NCBI RefSeq assembly: GCF_902143515.1
Contig: NZ_CABFVD010000005.1
Span: 124,001-188,000, forward strand
DNA length: 64,000 nt
Direction: 5' to 3'
Source: Hathewaya massiliensis
GTDB taxonomy: Bacteria > Bacillota > Clostridia > Clostridiales > Clostridiaceae
The first letter of the stretch is position 1, and every line of letters starts with the position of its first letter. A model generated the notes under the pieces. The model did not search any database, had not been told where the DNA came from, and was given only the letters and a program-made list of their open reading frames with translations. Position numbers and translations under genes: made by a program. Shown here one piece after another: positions 41,534 through 50,683 of this stretch.

Positions 41534-43303
41534 ATGGAAAGGTCAAATAACAAAGAAGTAATGGGTATAGATGGAAAAGTATACGTAAAAGATGGAAAAA
41601 TAAATATTACAAGCCCCCAAGATGGTGGTAGACCTGCCATAATAACTAAAGATAAAAGCATTAAACTAATTGTTGATGGTGAGGAAATAAAAACTAAAAA
41701 AGAGGTTTTTGAAAATAGTGAGATAGAAGTTATTCTTCCGGAAAATATGGCAACCAGAAATCTAGACATAAATATATCTATAAATAAAATGGAAGCATAT
41801 ATGGACATATCCTATGAGCCTGAGCTAGTATACGGTATAAAATGCAAAGAGCAAGAAGGAAATATATATTTTATTTATGCTGAAATTATTGAGGAGAAGT
41901 TTCCTCCTAAATTTTCTATGTCAGAAATAGAAAAGGAGTTAATTTCTAAAGGAATAATATGTGGAATAGTAATAAAAAATATTAAAGATGCTATAAAAGA
42001 AGATAGAGCTAAAAATATAATTGTTGCAAAGGGTAAAGATTCTATTGATGGAAAAGATGATAAGCTAAAATTAAACTTTAGTATGGATAAGAGATTTAAA
42101 AAAGATGTCAATGGAAATATAGACTATAAATCCATTGGAGATATTAAGTCTATAAAAGCTGGGGAAACTTTAGGAGAGATAATCTTAGGTGAAGAAGGCA
42201 TAAATGGAGTTAATGTACTTGGTAAAATAATAAAAGCTAAAAAGAAAAGTTCCGTAAAAGTTAAATGTAGTAATGGATGCACTTTGGAAGACAATAAAAT
42301 AATAGCCCTAGTAGATGGAATACCAAAGTACAAAAACAATATTTTTGAGGTTAGTGAAGTATATGAAGTTAAAAATAACGTAGACCTAAGTACAGGAAGT
42401 ATAAAGTTTGATGGAACAGTGCTTATATATGGTTCAGTTATGGAAGGTATGAAAGTAGAAGGTGGTGCTGGAATTCAGGTTTATAAAAATGTATCTGGTG
42501 CTGAAATTATATCTACAGGAGATATAACTATTGGGGGGAATATACTTTATTCAAAGGTTGCTTGTGGTGGTGAAGACAATATTAATATAAAGTTAAAAAA
42601 TGACTTAGATATTCTCTTTAAATTATTAAAGGAAGTTAGGCTCACTACAGAAAAAATTACAAAAAGTAATCTTTTGGGAAGAAAGGCTAGGGATGGTGAA
42701 GTAATTAAAATACTAATAGAAAATAAATTTAAAAACATCCCCAGTTTATTATTAAGTATTGAAAGGGCATATGTACAAAAGGGAACTTACAAGAAATTTC
42801 TTACAACTTTTAAAGAGAATTTACTAGGTTTAGGGCCACTATCCATAGAGAATTATGAGTATATAATGAATATGGAGGCAATTCTTGAAGAAGAGATTAA
42901 ATGTTTACAAGAGGAAAGAATAAAACCTATGGATATAGAATTTAGGTATGCGCAAAATAGTAATATAAAGGCCTCAGGTGATGTTTATATAGTAGGAAAA
43001 GGAGAATATATTAGCCAGATAACCTCTAATGGTGGAGTATATTTCAAGGGTGTAAACTCTGTAGCAAGGGGAGGAATTATTAAGGCTAAAAATGAAATTA
43101 GATGTAAATTTGTAGGTAGCGATGCTGGTGTGTCAACAAGACTACAAGTGGATAATGGTGGAGAGATTTGGGCTGATGTAGCATATCAAAATACAAAGTT
43201 TATCATTGGAAATTTAGAACGCAATATTGAACGTCCATGCAAAGATGTACATGCTTATTTAGATGGCAAAGGCGAACTTATAGTAGATACATTGAGATTA
43301 TAA
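41534..43303 (+). CDS. fapA: FapA (DUF342) polymer-forming/flagellar assembly protein
   Basis: 589 aa. A mixed N-terminal region up to residue about 190; then a right-handed beta-helix region (IKFDGTVLIYGSVMEGMKVE, then AEIISTGDITIGGN, and later IKASGDVYIVGKGEY) interrupted by a helical insertion at about 350-460 (DLDILFKLLKEVRLTTEKI, then KCLQEERIKP). This is the FapA arrangement. In Vibrio FapA controls polar flagellar assembly (known); the role in clostridia is unclear. Cytoplasmic, no signal peptide. First gene of the chemotaxis-motor operon; GGGAG precedes the ATG. Confidence 0.85.
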   Translation: MERSNNKEVMGIDGKVYVKDGKINITSPQDGGRPAIITKDKSIKLIVDGEEIKTKKEVFENSEIEVILPENMATRNLDINISINKMEAYMDISYEPELVYGIKCKEQEGNIYFIYAEIIEEKFPPKFSMSEIEKELISKGIICGIVIKNIKDAIKEDRAKNIIVAKGKDSIDGKDDKLKLNFSMDKRFKKDVNGNIDYKSIGDIKSIKAGETLGEIILGEEGINGVNVLGKIIKAKKKSSVKVKCSNGCTLEDNKIIALVDGIPKYKNNIFEVSEVYEVKNNVDLSTGSIKFDGTVLIYGSVMEGMKVEGGAGIQVYKNVSGAEIISTGDITIGGNILYSKVACGGEDNINIKLKNDLDILFKLLKEVRLTTEKITKSNLLGRKARDGEVIKILIENKFKNIPSLLLSIERAYVQKGTYKKFLTTFKENLLGLGPLSIENYEYIMNMEAILEEEIKCLQEERIKPMDIEFRYAQNSNIKASGDVYIVGKGEYISQITSNGGVYFKGVNSVARGGIIKAKNEIRCKFVGSDAGVSTRLQVDNGGEIWADVAYQNTKFIIGNLERNIERPCKDVHAYLDGKGELIVDTLRL

Positions 43304-43336
43304 TTAAACTTTATTTAATATAAAGGAGGAAAAAGA

Positions 43337-43789
43337 GTGGGTATTAAGGAAATTAAGGTTTTAATATTTAAAATCGATGAAGAATATTATGCTACAGATA
43401 TTATGGAAGTGGAAAGAATACTTGGTTATGAAGAGACAACAAAAATACCAGAAGCACCTAACTTTATAGATGGAGTTAGAAATTATGAGGGAAACATACT
43501 ACCCGTAGTTAATTTGTGCTATAAGTTTAATATTCCTTTTACTGGTATAAAAAATGATTCCAAGGTTATAGTTGCAAAAACAGGAGAAAATAAAATTGGT
43601 ATGTTAGTAGATTTAGTTTTAGAAGTTAGAGATGTAAATATAGATCATATAGAAAACCCTCCAGAAATAGTTGCAGGAATATCAAAGCGATATGTTAAAG
43701 GTCTTATAAAGCTAGAGGATAAAATTATAATATTTTTAAATTTAGCCTCTATTTTAACAGATAAAGAAAAAGAATTATTAGAGTCCTAG
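43337..43789 (+). CDS. cheW: Chemotaxis coupling protein CheW (first copy)
   Basis: Adaptor linking chemoreceptors to CheA. Single CheW domain, 150 aa: VLIFKIDEEYYATDIMEVER, IPEAPNFIDGVRNYEGNILPV and the closing KYVKGLIKLEDKIIIFLN-type strand. The start is GTG (43337) with AAAGGAGGA upstream. It overlaps nothing; cheD begins 9 bp after its stop. It differs in sequence from the second cheW at 49242, so they are old paralogues, perhaps serving different receptor arrays. Confidence 0.94.
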   Translation: MGIKEIKVLIFKIDEEYYATDIMEVERILGYEETTKIPEAPNFIDGVRNYEGNILPVVNLCYKFNIPFTGIKNDSKVIVAKTGENKIGMLVDLVLEVRDVNIDHIENPPEIVAGISKRYVKGLIKLEDKIIIFLNLASILTDKEKELLES

Positions 43790-43798
43790 GTGTTAATT

Positions 43799-44287
43799 AT
43801 GACAACCAAAGAAATTAGAGTTGGTATAGCAGATTTAAATGTAGGAGAAAACCCTGACCTTTTAATTACAGTGGGATTAGGTTCATGTATTGGTATAGCT
43901 ATATACGACGGAGGTAAAAAGCTAGGTGGATTAGCTCATATAATGCTTCCAGACAGTACCCAATTTTCTAATGTTACTAATGAAATGAAGTTTGCTAACC
44001 TTGCCATACCTATTTTAGTAGAACGGATTTTAAAAAAAGGTGCAGTAAAAAGAAATCTAAAAGCTAAAATAGCAGGAGGAGCATCTATGTTTAATTTTTC
44101 AGATAAAAAGATGATTATGGACATTGGAAATAGAAACTGCATAGCTGTAAAAAAGGCATTAAAAGACCTAGGTATTCCTATAATTGGTGAAGATACTGGA
44201 GGAAATAAAGGGAGAACTGTAACCCTAGATACATCTACAGGGAAATTTAAAATTAAAACTGTAGGATTAGACGTAAAAGAAATATAA
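43799..44287 (+). CDS. cheD: Chemoreceptor glutamine deamidase CheD
   Basis: Deamidates Gln residues of methyl-accepting chemotaxis proteins and, in Bacillus, activates CheC. Catalytic Cys in LGSCIGIAIYDG and His in GGLAHIMLPDS are present, with KIAGGASMF and RNCIAVKKAL further on. I use the ATG at 43799 because AGGTG lies 6 nt upstream; a GTG at 43790 directly after the cheW stop would add three residues. 162 aa. Fits the CheC present further down the operon. Confidence 0.94.
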   Translation: MTTKEIRVGIADLNVGENPDLLITVGLGSCIGIAIYDGGKKLGGLAHIMLPDSTQFSNVTNEMKFANLAIPILVERILKKGAVKRNLKAKIAGGASMFNFSDKKMIMDIGNRNCIAVKKALKDLGIPIIGEDTGGNKGRTVTLDTSTGKFKIKTVGLDVKEI

Positions 44288-44307
44288 ATGTTATGGAGTG
44301 ATAGTCA

Positions 44308-45414
44308 TTGAAGGAGATAAAAGTATTAGTAGTTGATGACTCAGCTTTAATGAGAAAAATAGTATCTGATATGATAAATGAAGAAAAAGATATGGAAGTT
44401 GTTGATACGGCTAAAAATGGAGAAGATCTTTTTAAAAAATTAGATAAAAAACCTGATGTAATTACTTTAGACGTGGAGATGCCAATATTAAATGGAATAG
44501 ATGCTTTAAAGAGATTAAAATCTAACAATTGTGATATTCCAGTGATTATGCTTAGCAGCCTTTCTAAGAGAGGTACAGAACTTACTATGGAATGTTTAGA
44601 ATCAGGTGCTTTTGATTTTATTGCTAAACCTTCCGGTGCTATTTCTCTAGATATAAATAAAGTAAAAGAAGATGTAGTTGAAAAAATAAGAATAGCATAT
44701 TTAAAATTTGGTAAAAAGGTAGATTATACTCAGTGTAGCTGTATAAGCAATAAAAGGGAATATTCTGTTAATGTAAATGCAAATGCAAGTGTTAATAAGT
44801 CCCCTCAATCTAAGATCAATATGAGAGGCAAAAAAATAGATCAAAAAATTAATGCTGTAGCAATAGGTGCATCTACTGGTGGCCCTAAGGCACTTTATGA
44901 AGTCATAACTAGACTTCCGGAATTAAATGTTCCAGTTTTTGTAGTTCAGCATATGCCTAGTGGATTTACAAAAGCTTTTTCAGAAAGACTAAACTTAAAT
45001 TCAAAGTTAAAAGTTGTAGAAGTTGAAGATAACATGGCAATAGAAAAGAACACTGTATATATAGCAAAAGGTGGATATCATATGGAAATAGGTGTTGATA
45101 AAAGAATTCATTTGAACCTAGAGCCTAGTATATGGGGTGTGAGACCAGCCGTTGATAAATTATTTATATCTGCATCAGCAGTATATAAAGAAAACCTATT
45201 GAGTGTAGTTTTAACTGGTATGGGTAGAGACGGAGCTGAAGGAACTAGCGTTATAAAGGACGCTGGTGGAATTACTATATCTCAGGATGAAAATACTTGT
45301 ACTATTTATGGAATGCCTAAGGCTGCTTTTGAGACGGGGAAGGTAGATGAAGTACTGCCACTTTCTTATATAGCAGATAGAATAAGTAATATTGTATTGA
45401 AGAGAGGTGTATAA
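44308..45414 (+). CDS. cheB: Protein-glutamate methylesterase CheB
   Basis: Removes methyl groups from receptors when phosphorylated by CheA. REC domain at residues 1-120 (VVDDSALMR, phospho-Asp55 in TLDVEMP), a linker with Asn/Ser repeats (NVNANASVNKS), then the esterase domain: Ser in AIGASTGGPKAL, His in VQHMPSGFTKAF, Asp in TGMGRDGAEG. 368 aa. The start is TTG (44308) with GGAGTGA 7 nt upstream; no ATG is in a suitable place. Followed 2 bp later by cheR. Confidence 0.95.
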   Translation: MKEIKVLVVDDSALMRKIVSDMINEEKDMEVVDTAKNGEDLFKKLDKKPDVITLDVEMPILNGIDALKRLKSNNCDIPVIMLSSLSKRGTELTMECLESGAFDFIAKPSGAISLDINKVKEDVVEKIRIAYLKFGKKVDYTQCSCISNKREYSVNVNANASVNKSPQSKINMRGKKIDQKINAVAIGASTGGPKALYEVITRLPELNVPVFVVQHMPSGFTKAFSERLNLNSKLKVVEVEDNMAIEKNTVYIAKGGYHMEIGVDKRIHLNLEPSIWGVRPAVDKLFISASAVYKENLLSVVLTGMGRDGAEGTSVIKDAGGITISQDENTCTIYGMPKAAFETGKVDEVLPLSYIADRISNIVLKRGV

Positions 45415-45416
45415 GC

Positions 45417-46184
45417 ATGGATTTAATGGATTTCGAACAGTGGGTTAAGAAGGAACTTAAAATTGACTTATCCGCCTATAAATCAAATCAGCTACACAGA
45501 AGAATTAATAGCTTAATGTCAAGAGTAGGTGCTAAATCTGTAGATGATTATGTTAAAATGTTAAAATCAGATCCTGCTCAAAAGCAAAAGTTTTTGGACT
45601 TTATAACTATTAATGTTACTGAGTTTTTTAGAAATCCTGATATTTTTAAGGAGTTTGAGATATTATTAAAAAAATACTTACAAAAAGAAAATAGGGCTTT
45701 AAATTTATGGAGTGCAGCATGTTCAATAGGAGCAGAACCCTATTCTACAGCTATGATTTTAAAAGAGATGCCCTATAAGTTTAATCATAAAATATTAGCA
45801 ACTGATATAGATAATACAATTTTAACGAAGGCTGCTAAGGGTGTTTATAGCAAAGATGAGGTTAAGAATATAGATCCAAATCTACTTAAAAAATACTTTG
45901 AAAATAGAGGGGAAGAATTCTCTATATGTAGTGATATAAAAAAAATGGTTAATTTTAAAAAACATGACTTAATATTAGATTCTTATAGCAAGGATCTTGA
46001 TGTTATAATATGTAGAAATGTTGTTATATACTTTAATCAAGATGTTAAGGACAATATATATAGGAAATTTAGTGACTCCTTAAAAAAAGGAGGACTACTT
46101 TTTGTTGGGGCAACAGAAAGTATATATAATTATAGGGAGTTTGGATTTGAGAAAGCTTCAACCTTTATATATAGAAAATTATAG
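45417..46184 (+). CDS. cheR: Chemotaxis protein methyltransferase CheR
   Basis: Transfers methyl groups from SAM to Glu residues of chemoreceptors. The N-terminal helical domain covers residues 1-75 (HRRINSLMSRVGAKSVDDY), then ITINVTEFFRNPDIF, the SAM site LWSAACSIGAEPYSTAM, ILATDIDNTILTKA, and VIICRNVVIYF. 255 aa, no TPR extension and no C-terminal pentapeptide-binding extras. Starts 2 bp after cheB, so translational coupling of the antagonistic pair is likely; 12 bp before cheA. Confidence 0.95.
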   Translation: MDLMDFEQWVKKELKIDLSAYKSNQLHRRINSLMSRVGAKSVDDYVKMLKSDPAQKQKFLDFITINVTEFFRNPDIFKEFEILLKKYLQKENRALNLWSAACSIGAEPYSTAMILKEMPYKFNHKILATDIDNTILTKAAKGVYSKDEVKNIDPNLLKKYFENRGEEFSICSDIKKMVNFKKHDLILDSYSKDLDVIICRNVVIYFNQDVKDNIYRKFSDSLKKGGLLFVGATESIYNYREFGFEKASTFIYRKL

Positions 46185-46196
46185 GAGGGACGCCTT

Positions 46197-48239
46197 ATGG
46201 ATACATCACAATATCTATCTATGTTTTTAGAAGAGTCTATGGACAACCTTCAAGTTTTAAATGAATCTCTTCTAGAACTAGAGCAAAACCCAGAGGATGG
46301 AAATAAACTTAATGAAATTTTTAGGGTGGCACATACCATTAAAGGCATGGCGGCTACTATGGGATTTTCAGAGATGGCAGAACTTACCCATAAGATGGAA
46401 GATGTGCTATCAAAGTTTAGAGAAGGGCAATTAAAAGTAACAGCAGAAGTTGTAACTGTACTTTTTAAGTGTTTAGATACTTTGGAATTAATGGTAGATA
46501 ATATTGCAGAAGGTATAGAGGAGACTATTGATGTAAGTGATCTAATTAATAAACTAGAAGGTATAGCAGATGGAAATTTTAAAGATAATAATAGTACTAC
46601 TAAGGTTGAAGAAGTAGTAGAGGAAAAACAAGAAGAGCTAAAAGCAATCCATGTAGAAGAAATTGATTTAAATGAATACGATATAAATGTTATAAAACAG
46701 GCTAAGGATAAAAATTTTAATGCATATGCTATTAAAATTAATTTAAGTGAAAGCACAATATTAAAATCTGCTAGAGCTTTTTTGATTTTTAAATCCCTAG
46801 AAGACTGTGGAGAAATTATCAAATCTATTCCAACTACAGATGATATAGAAAGTGAAAATTTTGAGTTTGAAATAAAACTTGTATTGTTAACCCTTAAGGA
46901 TGATGAGGAAGTTTCAGCAATTTTAAATGGAATTTCAGAAGTTGATAGGGTTGAGGTTAATCCTATTTTGTTGCAAAATAAAGTAGAGCATGGGAAAGTA
47001 AAAGAAGAAATACAAGAAAAGCCTATTGAAAGTAAAGAGAAAAAAGAAGTTCTTAAAGAAAATAAAACATCTAGTAAAAAATCTGGAGAAACTGAAGTAC
47101 AACATAAAAAGGCACACCAGTCAGTTAGAGTTGACCTTGAAAGACTAGATAAATTCTTAACTATGGTGTCAGAATTAGTTATTCATAGAACAAGACTTGA
47201 ACAATTAGCTAGTACTCACAAATTAAATGACCTAAATGAAACTTTAGAACAAATAGGAAGAACAACCTCAGATCTTCAAGATTTAGTTATGAAAATAAGA
47301 ATGTTACCATTAGAAGTGGTATTTAATAGATTCCCAAGAATGATAAGAGATCTTTCAGTAGAACTTGGAAAAGAGATGGAACTTATTATTCAAGGACAAG
47401 AAACTGAACTTGATAGAACCGTTATAGATGAAATTGGAGAACCTTTAATCCACCTTTTAAGAAATGCCGCAGATCATGGGGTTGAGGATAGAGATACTAG
47501 AATAGCTAATGGGAAAGAGCCTGTTGGGAAAATAAGACTATCTGCATATCCAGAAGGTACAAAAGCTATCATAAAGGTAGAAGATGATGGTGGTGGAATA
47601 GATGTAGATAGGGTACGTGAAAAAGCCGAAGAAAAAGGTATAAATACAGAAGGCATGAGTGAGAGCGATATTAAGAATTTAATTTTTCACCAAGGCTTCA
47701 GTACAAACAAGCAAGTTACAGATATTTCTGGTAGAGGGGTTGGAATGGATGTTGTAAAGACAAAAATTACAGCCTTAGGAGGAACAGTAGATGTAGTATC
47801 AGAGATTGGAAAGGGAACTAGCTTTATCATAAGACTTCCACTAACACTACAAATAATACAAGCATTACTTGTAAAAGTAGGAAATGAAACTATGGCTATC
47901 TCCTTAGGGTATATAGATAGAGTTATTAATTTTAAAGAGGATTTAATTAAAAGAACTAGAAATAAAGAAGTTATAATTTACAATAATAATGTAATTCCTT
48001 TGGTTAGAGTAAACAAAAAATTAGATTTAGCAGATATCGAAGGAGAAAAAAAATATATAGTCATAGTAAATGTGGGAGAAAAGACCGTAGGGCTTTTAGT
48101 AGATGATCTATTAGGTCAACAAGAAATAGTAATAAAACCTTTTGGAAAAACACTTCAAGGATTAAATGAATATATAGGAGCTACTATTTTAGGTGATGGA
48201 CTTGTAACTCTCATTTTAGATGTAGGAGCTCTAATTTAG
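46197..48239 (+). CDS. cheA: Chemotaxis histidine kinase CheA
   Basis: Central kinase of chemotaxis, phosphorylating CheY and CheB. Domains: HPt (1-120; phospho-His46 in VAHTIKGMAATMG), a P2-like region (150-255), a Lys/Glu-rich linker (260-305), dimerisation (310-370; VDLERLDKFLTMVSELVIH), kinase (HLLRNAADHGVED, EDDGGGIDVDRV, GRGVGMDVVKTK) and the C-terminal CheW-like domain (550-680). 680 aa. AGGAGGGACG precedes the ATG. All active motifs are present. Its position between cheR and cheC is typical of Firmicutes operons. Confidence 0.96.
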   Translation: MDTSQYLSMFLEESMDNLQVLNESLLELEQNPEDGNKLNEIFRVAHTIKGMAATMGFSEMAELTHKMEDVLSKFREGQLKVTAEVVTVLFKCLDTLELMVDNIAEGIEETIDVSDLINKLEGIADGNFKDNNSTTKVEEVVEEKQEELKAIHVEEIDLNEYDINVIKQAKDKNFNAYAIKINLSESTILKSARAFLIFKSLEDCGEIIKSIPTTDDIESENFEFEIKLVLLTLKDDEEVSAILNGISEVDRVEVNPILLQNKVEHGKVKEEIQEKPIESKEKKEVLKENKTSSKKSGETEVQHKKAHQSVRVDLERLDKFLTMVSELVIHRTRLEQLASTHKLNDLNETLEQIGRTTSDLQDLVMKIRMLPLEVVFNRFPRMIRDLSVELGKEMELIIQGQETELDRTVIDEIGEPLIHLLRNAADHGVEDRDTRIANGKEPVGKIRLSAYPEGTKAIIKVEDDGGGIDVDRVREKAEEKGINTEGMSESDIKNLIFHQGFSTNKQVTDISGRGVGMDVVKTKITALGGTVDVVSEIGKGTSFIIRLPLTLQIIQALLVKVGNETMAISLGYIDRVINFKEDLIKRTRNKEVIIYNNNVIPLVRVNKKLDLADIEGEKKYIVIVNVGEKTVGLLVDDLLGQQEIVIKPFGKTLQGLNEYIGATILGDGLVTLILDVGALI

Positions 48240-48251
48240 GAGGTTTAATTT

Positions 48252-48851
48252 ATGAGTTATAATAAGCTAACACCTATGCAATTAGATGCTTTAAGGGAAG
48301 TTGGGAATATAGGGGTTGGAAATTCTGCCACAGCATTATCACAACTTTTAAATAAAAAAGTTGATATGACAGTTCCCAATATAAACATAGTGCCTTTTGA
48401 AGAAATTTATAGTAAAATAGGAGCAGAAGAGATTGTTATTGGAATACTGGTTAGGGTATTAGGAGATACACCAGGTAACATTCTTTTTGTATTTGATAAA
48501 GAGGCAGCCTTAAATATAATTAAAGATTTGACAGGAATATACGAAGAAGAAATAGGAGAAATGGGAATCTCAGTATTGTGTGAAATAGGAAATATAATTT
48601 CAAGTTCCTATATGAATGCTATAAGTAGATTTACTAATCTAAGTATAATGCCATCTGTACCAGCAGTAAGCTATGATATGCTAGGTGCAATTTTATCAAC
48701 AACATTCATTGAATCAGGACAGTATGATGATAGTGTGCTGGATATAGAAACTTCTTTTGTTCAAGATGAAACTGATTTAAGTGGACATTTTTATTATGTA
48801 CCAGTACCAGGTTCGCTTGAGAAAATTTTAAATTCTTTAGGAATAAGTTAA
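48252..48851 (+). CDS. cheC: CheY-P phosphatase CheC
   Basis: Dephosphorylates CheY~P and interacts with CheD for adaptation. Two ExxN active sites are seen: LREVGNIGVGNSATALS (residues about 14-30) and LCEIGNIISSSYMNA (about 112-126), so both halves look functional. 199 aa, typical. AGGAGG precedes the ATG. Together with CheD, and with FliY further down, this gives the Bacillus-type signal-termination system; no cheZ or cheX is seen in the window. Confidence 0.94.
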   Translation: MSYNKLTPMQLDALREVGNIGVGNSATALSQLLNKKVDMTVPNINIVPFEEIYSKIGAEEIVIGILVRVLGDTPGNILFVFDKEAALNIIKDLTGIYEEEIGEMGISVLCEIGNIISSSYMNAISRFTNLSIMPSVPAVSYDMLGAILSTTFIESGQYDDSVLDIETSFVQDETDLSGHFYYVPVPGSLEKILNSLGIS

Positions 48852-48867
48852 TTGGAGGTAAGGAAAT

Positions 48868-49230
48868 ATGGCTACAAAAGTATTAATAGTTGATGATGCT
48901 GCTTTTATGAGAATGATGATTAAGGATATATTAGAAAAGAATGGATTTGATGTGGTTGGAGAGGCTAACAATGGCTTAAAAGCAGTAGAGCTTTATAAGG
49001 CAGAAAAACCTGATGTAGTTACTATGGACATTACTATGCCTGATATGGATGGTATAGAAGCTGTTAAGGCTATTCGTGAGATGGACCCTGCAGCTAAAGT
49101 AATAATGTGTAGTGCTATGGGACAGCAAACTATGGTTATGGATGCAATCAAAGCAGGTGCAAAGGATTTTATAGTAAAGCCATTCCAAGCAGACAGGGTT
49201 TTAGAAGCAATTAAAAAAGTGGTTGGCTAG
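48868..49230 (+). CDS. cheY: Response regulator CheY
   Basis: Single-domain receiver that carries the signal from CheA to the motor (FliM/FliY). Asp9 and Asp10 in LIVDDAAFMR, phospho-Asp in VTMDITMPDMDG, Ser in MCSAMGQQ, Lys in FIVKPFQ. 120 aa. Starts 16 bp after cheC with TTGGAGGT upstream, and is followed 11 bp later by the second cheW. CheY beside motor-switch genes supports its role as the flagellar CheY rather than a stray receiver. Confidence 0.95.
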   Translation: MATKVLIVDDAAFMRMMIKDILEKNGFDVVGEANNGLKAVELYKAEKPDVVTMDITMPDMDGIEAVKAIREMDPAAKVIMCSAMGQQTMVMDAIKAGAKDFIVKPFQADRVLEAIKKVVG

Positions 49231-49241
49231 GAGGGGATTAA

Positions 49242-49652
49242 ATGCAAGTTGTAATTTTTAAACTCTCAAAAGAACAATTCGCAGTAGAAACTGAAAAAGT
49301 TAAAAGTATAACTGATATGATGGAAATTACTAAGGTTCCCAAGGCTCCATCATACATTAAGGGTCTTATTAATTTAAGAGGAAATGTAATTTCTCTTTTA
49401 GATATAAATCTTCTTTTGAACTTAGATAATTTAGAAGGTGAAAAAGAGGAAAAGAGCATAATTATTTTAAATTTAGAAGATGAGGATGTAGGAATATCTG
49501 TAGATGAAGTACAGGAAGTTCTTGAGATAACTGAAGATATTATAGAAAAAGAAGAAGAAATGAAGGAAAAACCATATGTAAAAGGTGTTATTAATTTTAA
49601 AGATAGAATAGTAACTTTAATAGATATATATAAATTAATACCAAACTATTAA
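49242..49652 (+). CDS. cheW: Chemotaxis coupling protein CheW (second copy)
   Basis: CheW domain alone, 136 aa: VVIFKLSKEQFAVETEKVKS, ITKVPKAPSYIKGLINLRGN, PYVKGVINFKDRIVTLIDIY. It fits the classical CheW pattern better than the copy at 43337 (complete IKGLINLRGNVI motif). AGGAGGGGA lies 6-7 nt before the ATG. It lies between cheY and fliM, an unusual place for coupling proteins but common in clostridial operons. Two different CheW proteins in one operon may give mixed or separate arrays. Confidence 0.94.
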   Translation: MQVVIFKLSKEQFAVETEKVKSITDMMEITKVPKAPSYIKGLINLRGNVISLLDINLLLNLDNLEGEKEEKSIIILNLEDEDVGISVDEVQEVLEITEDIIEKEEEMKEKPYVKGVINFKDRIVTLIDIYKLIPNY

Positions 49653-49687
49653 TAAGGAATTTTTAAAATAAGAAATGAGGGAATGAT

Positions 49688-50683
49688 ATGGCTGAAGTTT
49701 TGTCTCAGAGTGAAATAGACGCCCTTTTGTCTGCCCTATCTTCTGGAGAATTAGAACCAGAACAATTAGAGGTAGATGAAGAAAAGCAAAAGGTTAAAGT
49801 GTATGATTTTAGAAGCCCTCAAAAATTTTCTAAGGAGCATTTAAGAACCTTAGAACTTATACATGATAACTATGGAAGAATAATTTCAACTTATTTAACA
49901 GGGCAGGTTAGAAACAACGTTAAGGTTAAAATAGAGACTATTCAACAGATAACCTATGAGGAATTTATTCACTCAATTCCTAACCCTACTATGCTAACTA
50001 TTTTTAAAATGCCACCTTTAAATGGAACTTTACTTTTCGAGACTAATCCAGACTTTGTATATCAAATAACTGATGTACTTTTAGGTGGTGGAGGGTATAG
50101 AAAAAATAAAACCAGGGAATTTACAGACATTGATAAGAATATAATGAGAAGAATAAATGAAGGTCTTATTTATAATTTAAAGCTTGCTTGGGAAGATGTG
50201 CTTGAGGTTGAGCCAGAAATTGAGGGGCTAGAAACAAATCCAGCTTTAAATCAGACATTAGCACCATCAGAACCAGTTGCCTTAATTACATTTACAGTTG
50301 AAATGGGCAAGAACAGTACGTTTTTAAACATCTGTATTCCTTACCTTAGTATAGAGAAGGTTCTAGATAAGTTGGAAGTTCAATATTGGTTTAGGGGTAA
50401 TGTTGAAGAAAAAGATAATGAAAGTAATATGAAGATTAGAAAAAGATTAAATATAGTAGGAGTAGATATGGTTTCTATTTTAGGTGATACTATTATTTCT
50501 GTAGAAGACTTTTTAAGGTTATCTATAGGAGATGTAATAAGCCTAAGTAATAAGGCCATTGATCCAGTTAAAGTTTGCATAGGTGAGAAACCATATTACT
50601 ATGCCAAACCAGGGGTAATAGGTAAGAATAGAGGAATACAAATTCTCGATATTATAGATAAGGATGTGGAAAGCTATGAATAA
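49688..50683 (+). CDS. fliM: Flagellar motor switch protein FliM
   Basis: C-ring protein that binds CheY~P and sets the direction of rotation. N-terminal CheY-binding motif LSQSEIDALLSAL (residues 5-17), middle domain with HDNYGRIISTYLTGQ, and C-terminal SpoA-like domain (SVEDFLRLSIGDVI, then PYYYAKPGVIGKNRGIQI). 331 aa. ATG at 49688 with GAGGGAATG close upstream. Its last 8 bp overlap the start of fliY (ATGAATAA), so translation is coupled, in keeping with the fixed ratio needed in the C-ring. Confidence 0.96.
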   Translation: MAEVLSQSEIDALLSALSSGELEPEQLEVDEEKQKVKVYDFRSPQKFSKEHLRTLELIHDNYGRIISTYLTGQVRNNVKVKIETIQQITYEEFIHSIPNPTMLTIFKMPPLNGTLLFETNPDFVYQITDVLLGGGGYRKNKTREFTDIDKNIMRRINEGLIYNLKLAWEDVLEVEPEIEGLETNPALNQTLAPSEPVALITFTVEMGKNSTFLNICIPYLSIEKVLDKLEVQYWFRGNVEEKDNESNMKIRKRLNIVGVDMVSILGDTIISVEDFLRLSIGDVISLSNKAIDPVKVCIGEKPYYYAKPGVIGKNRGIQILDIIDKDVESYE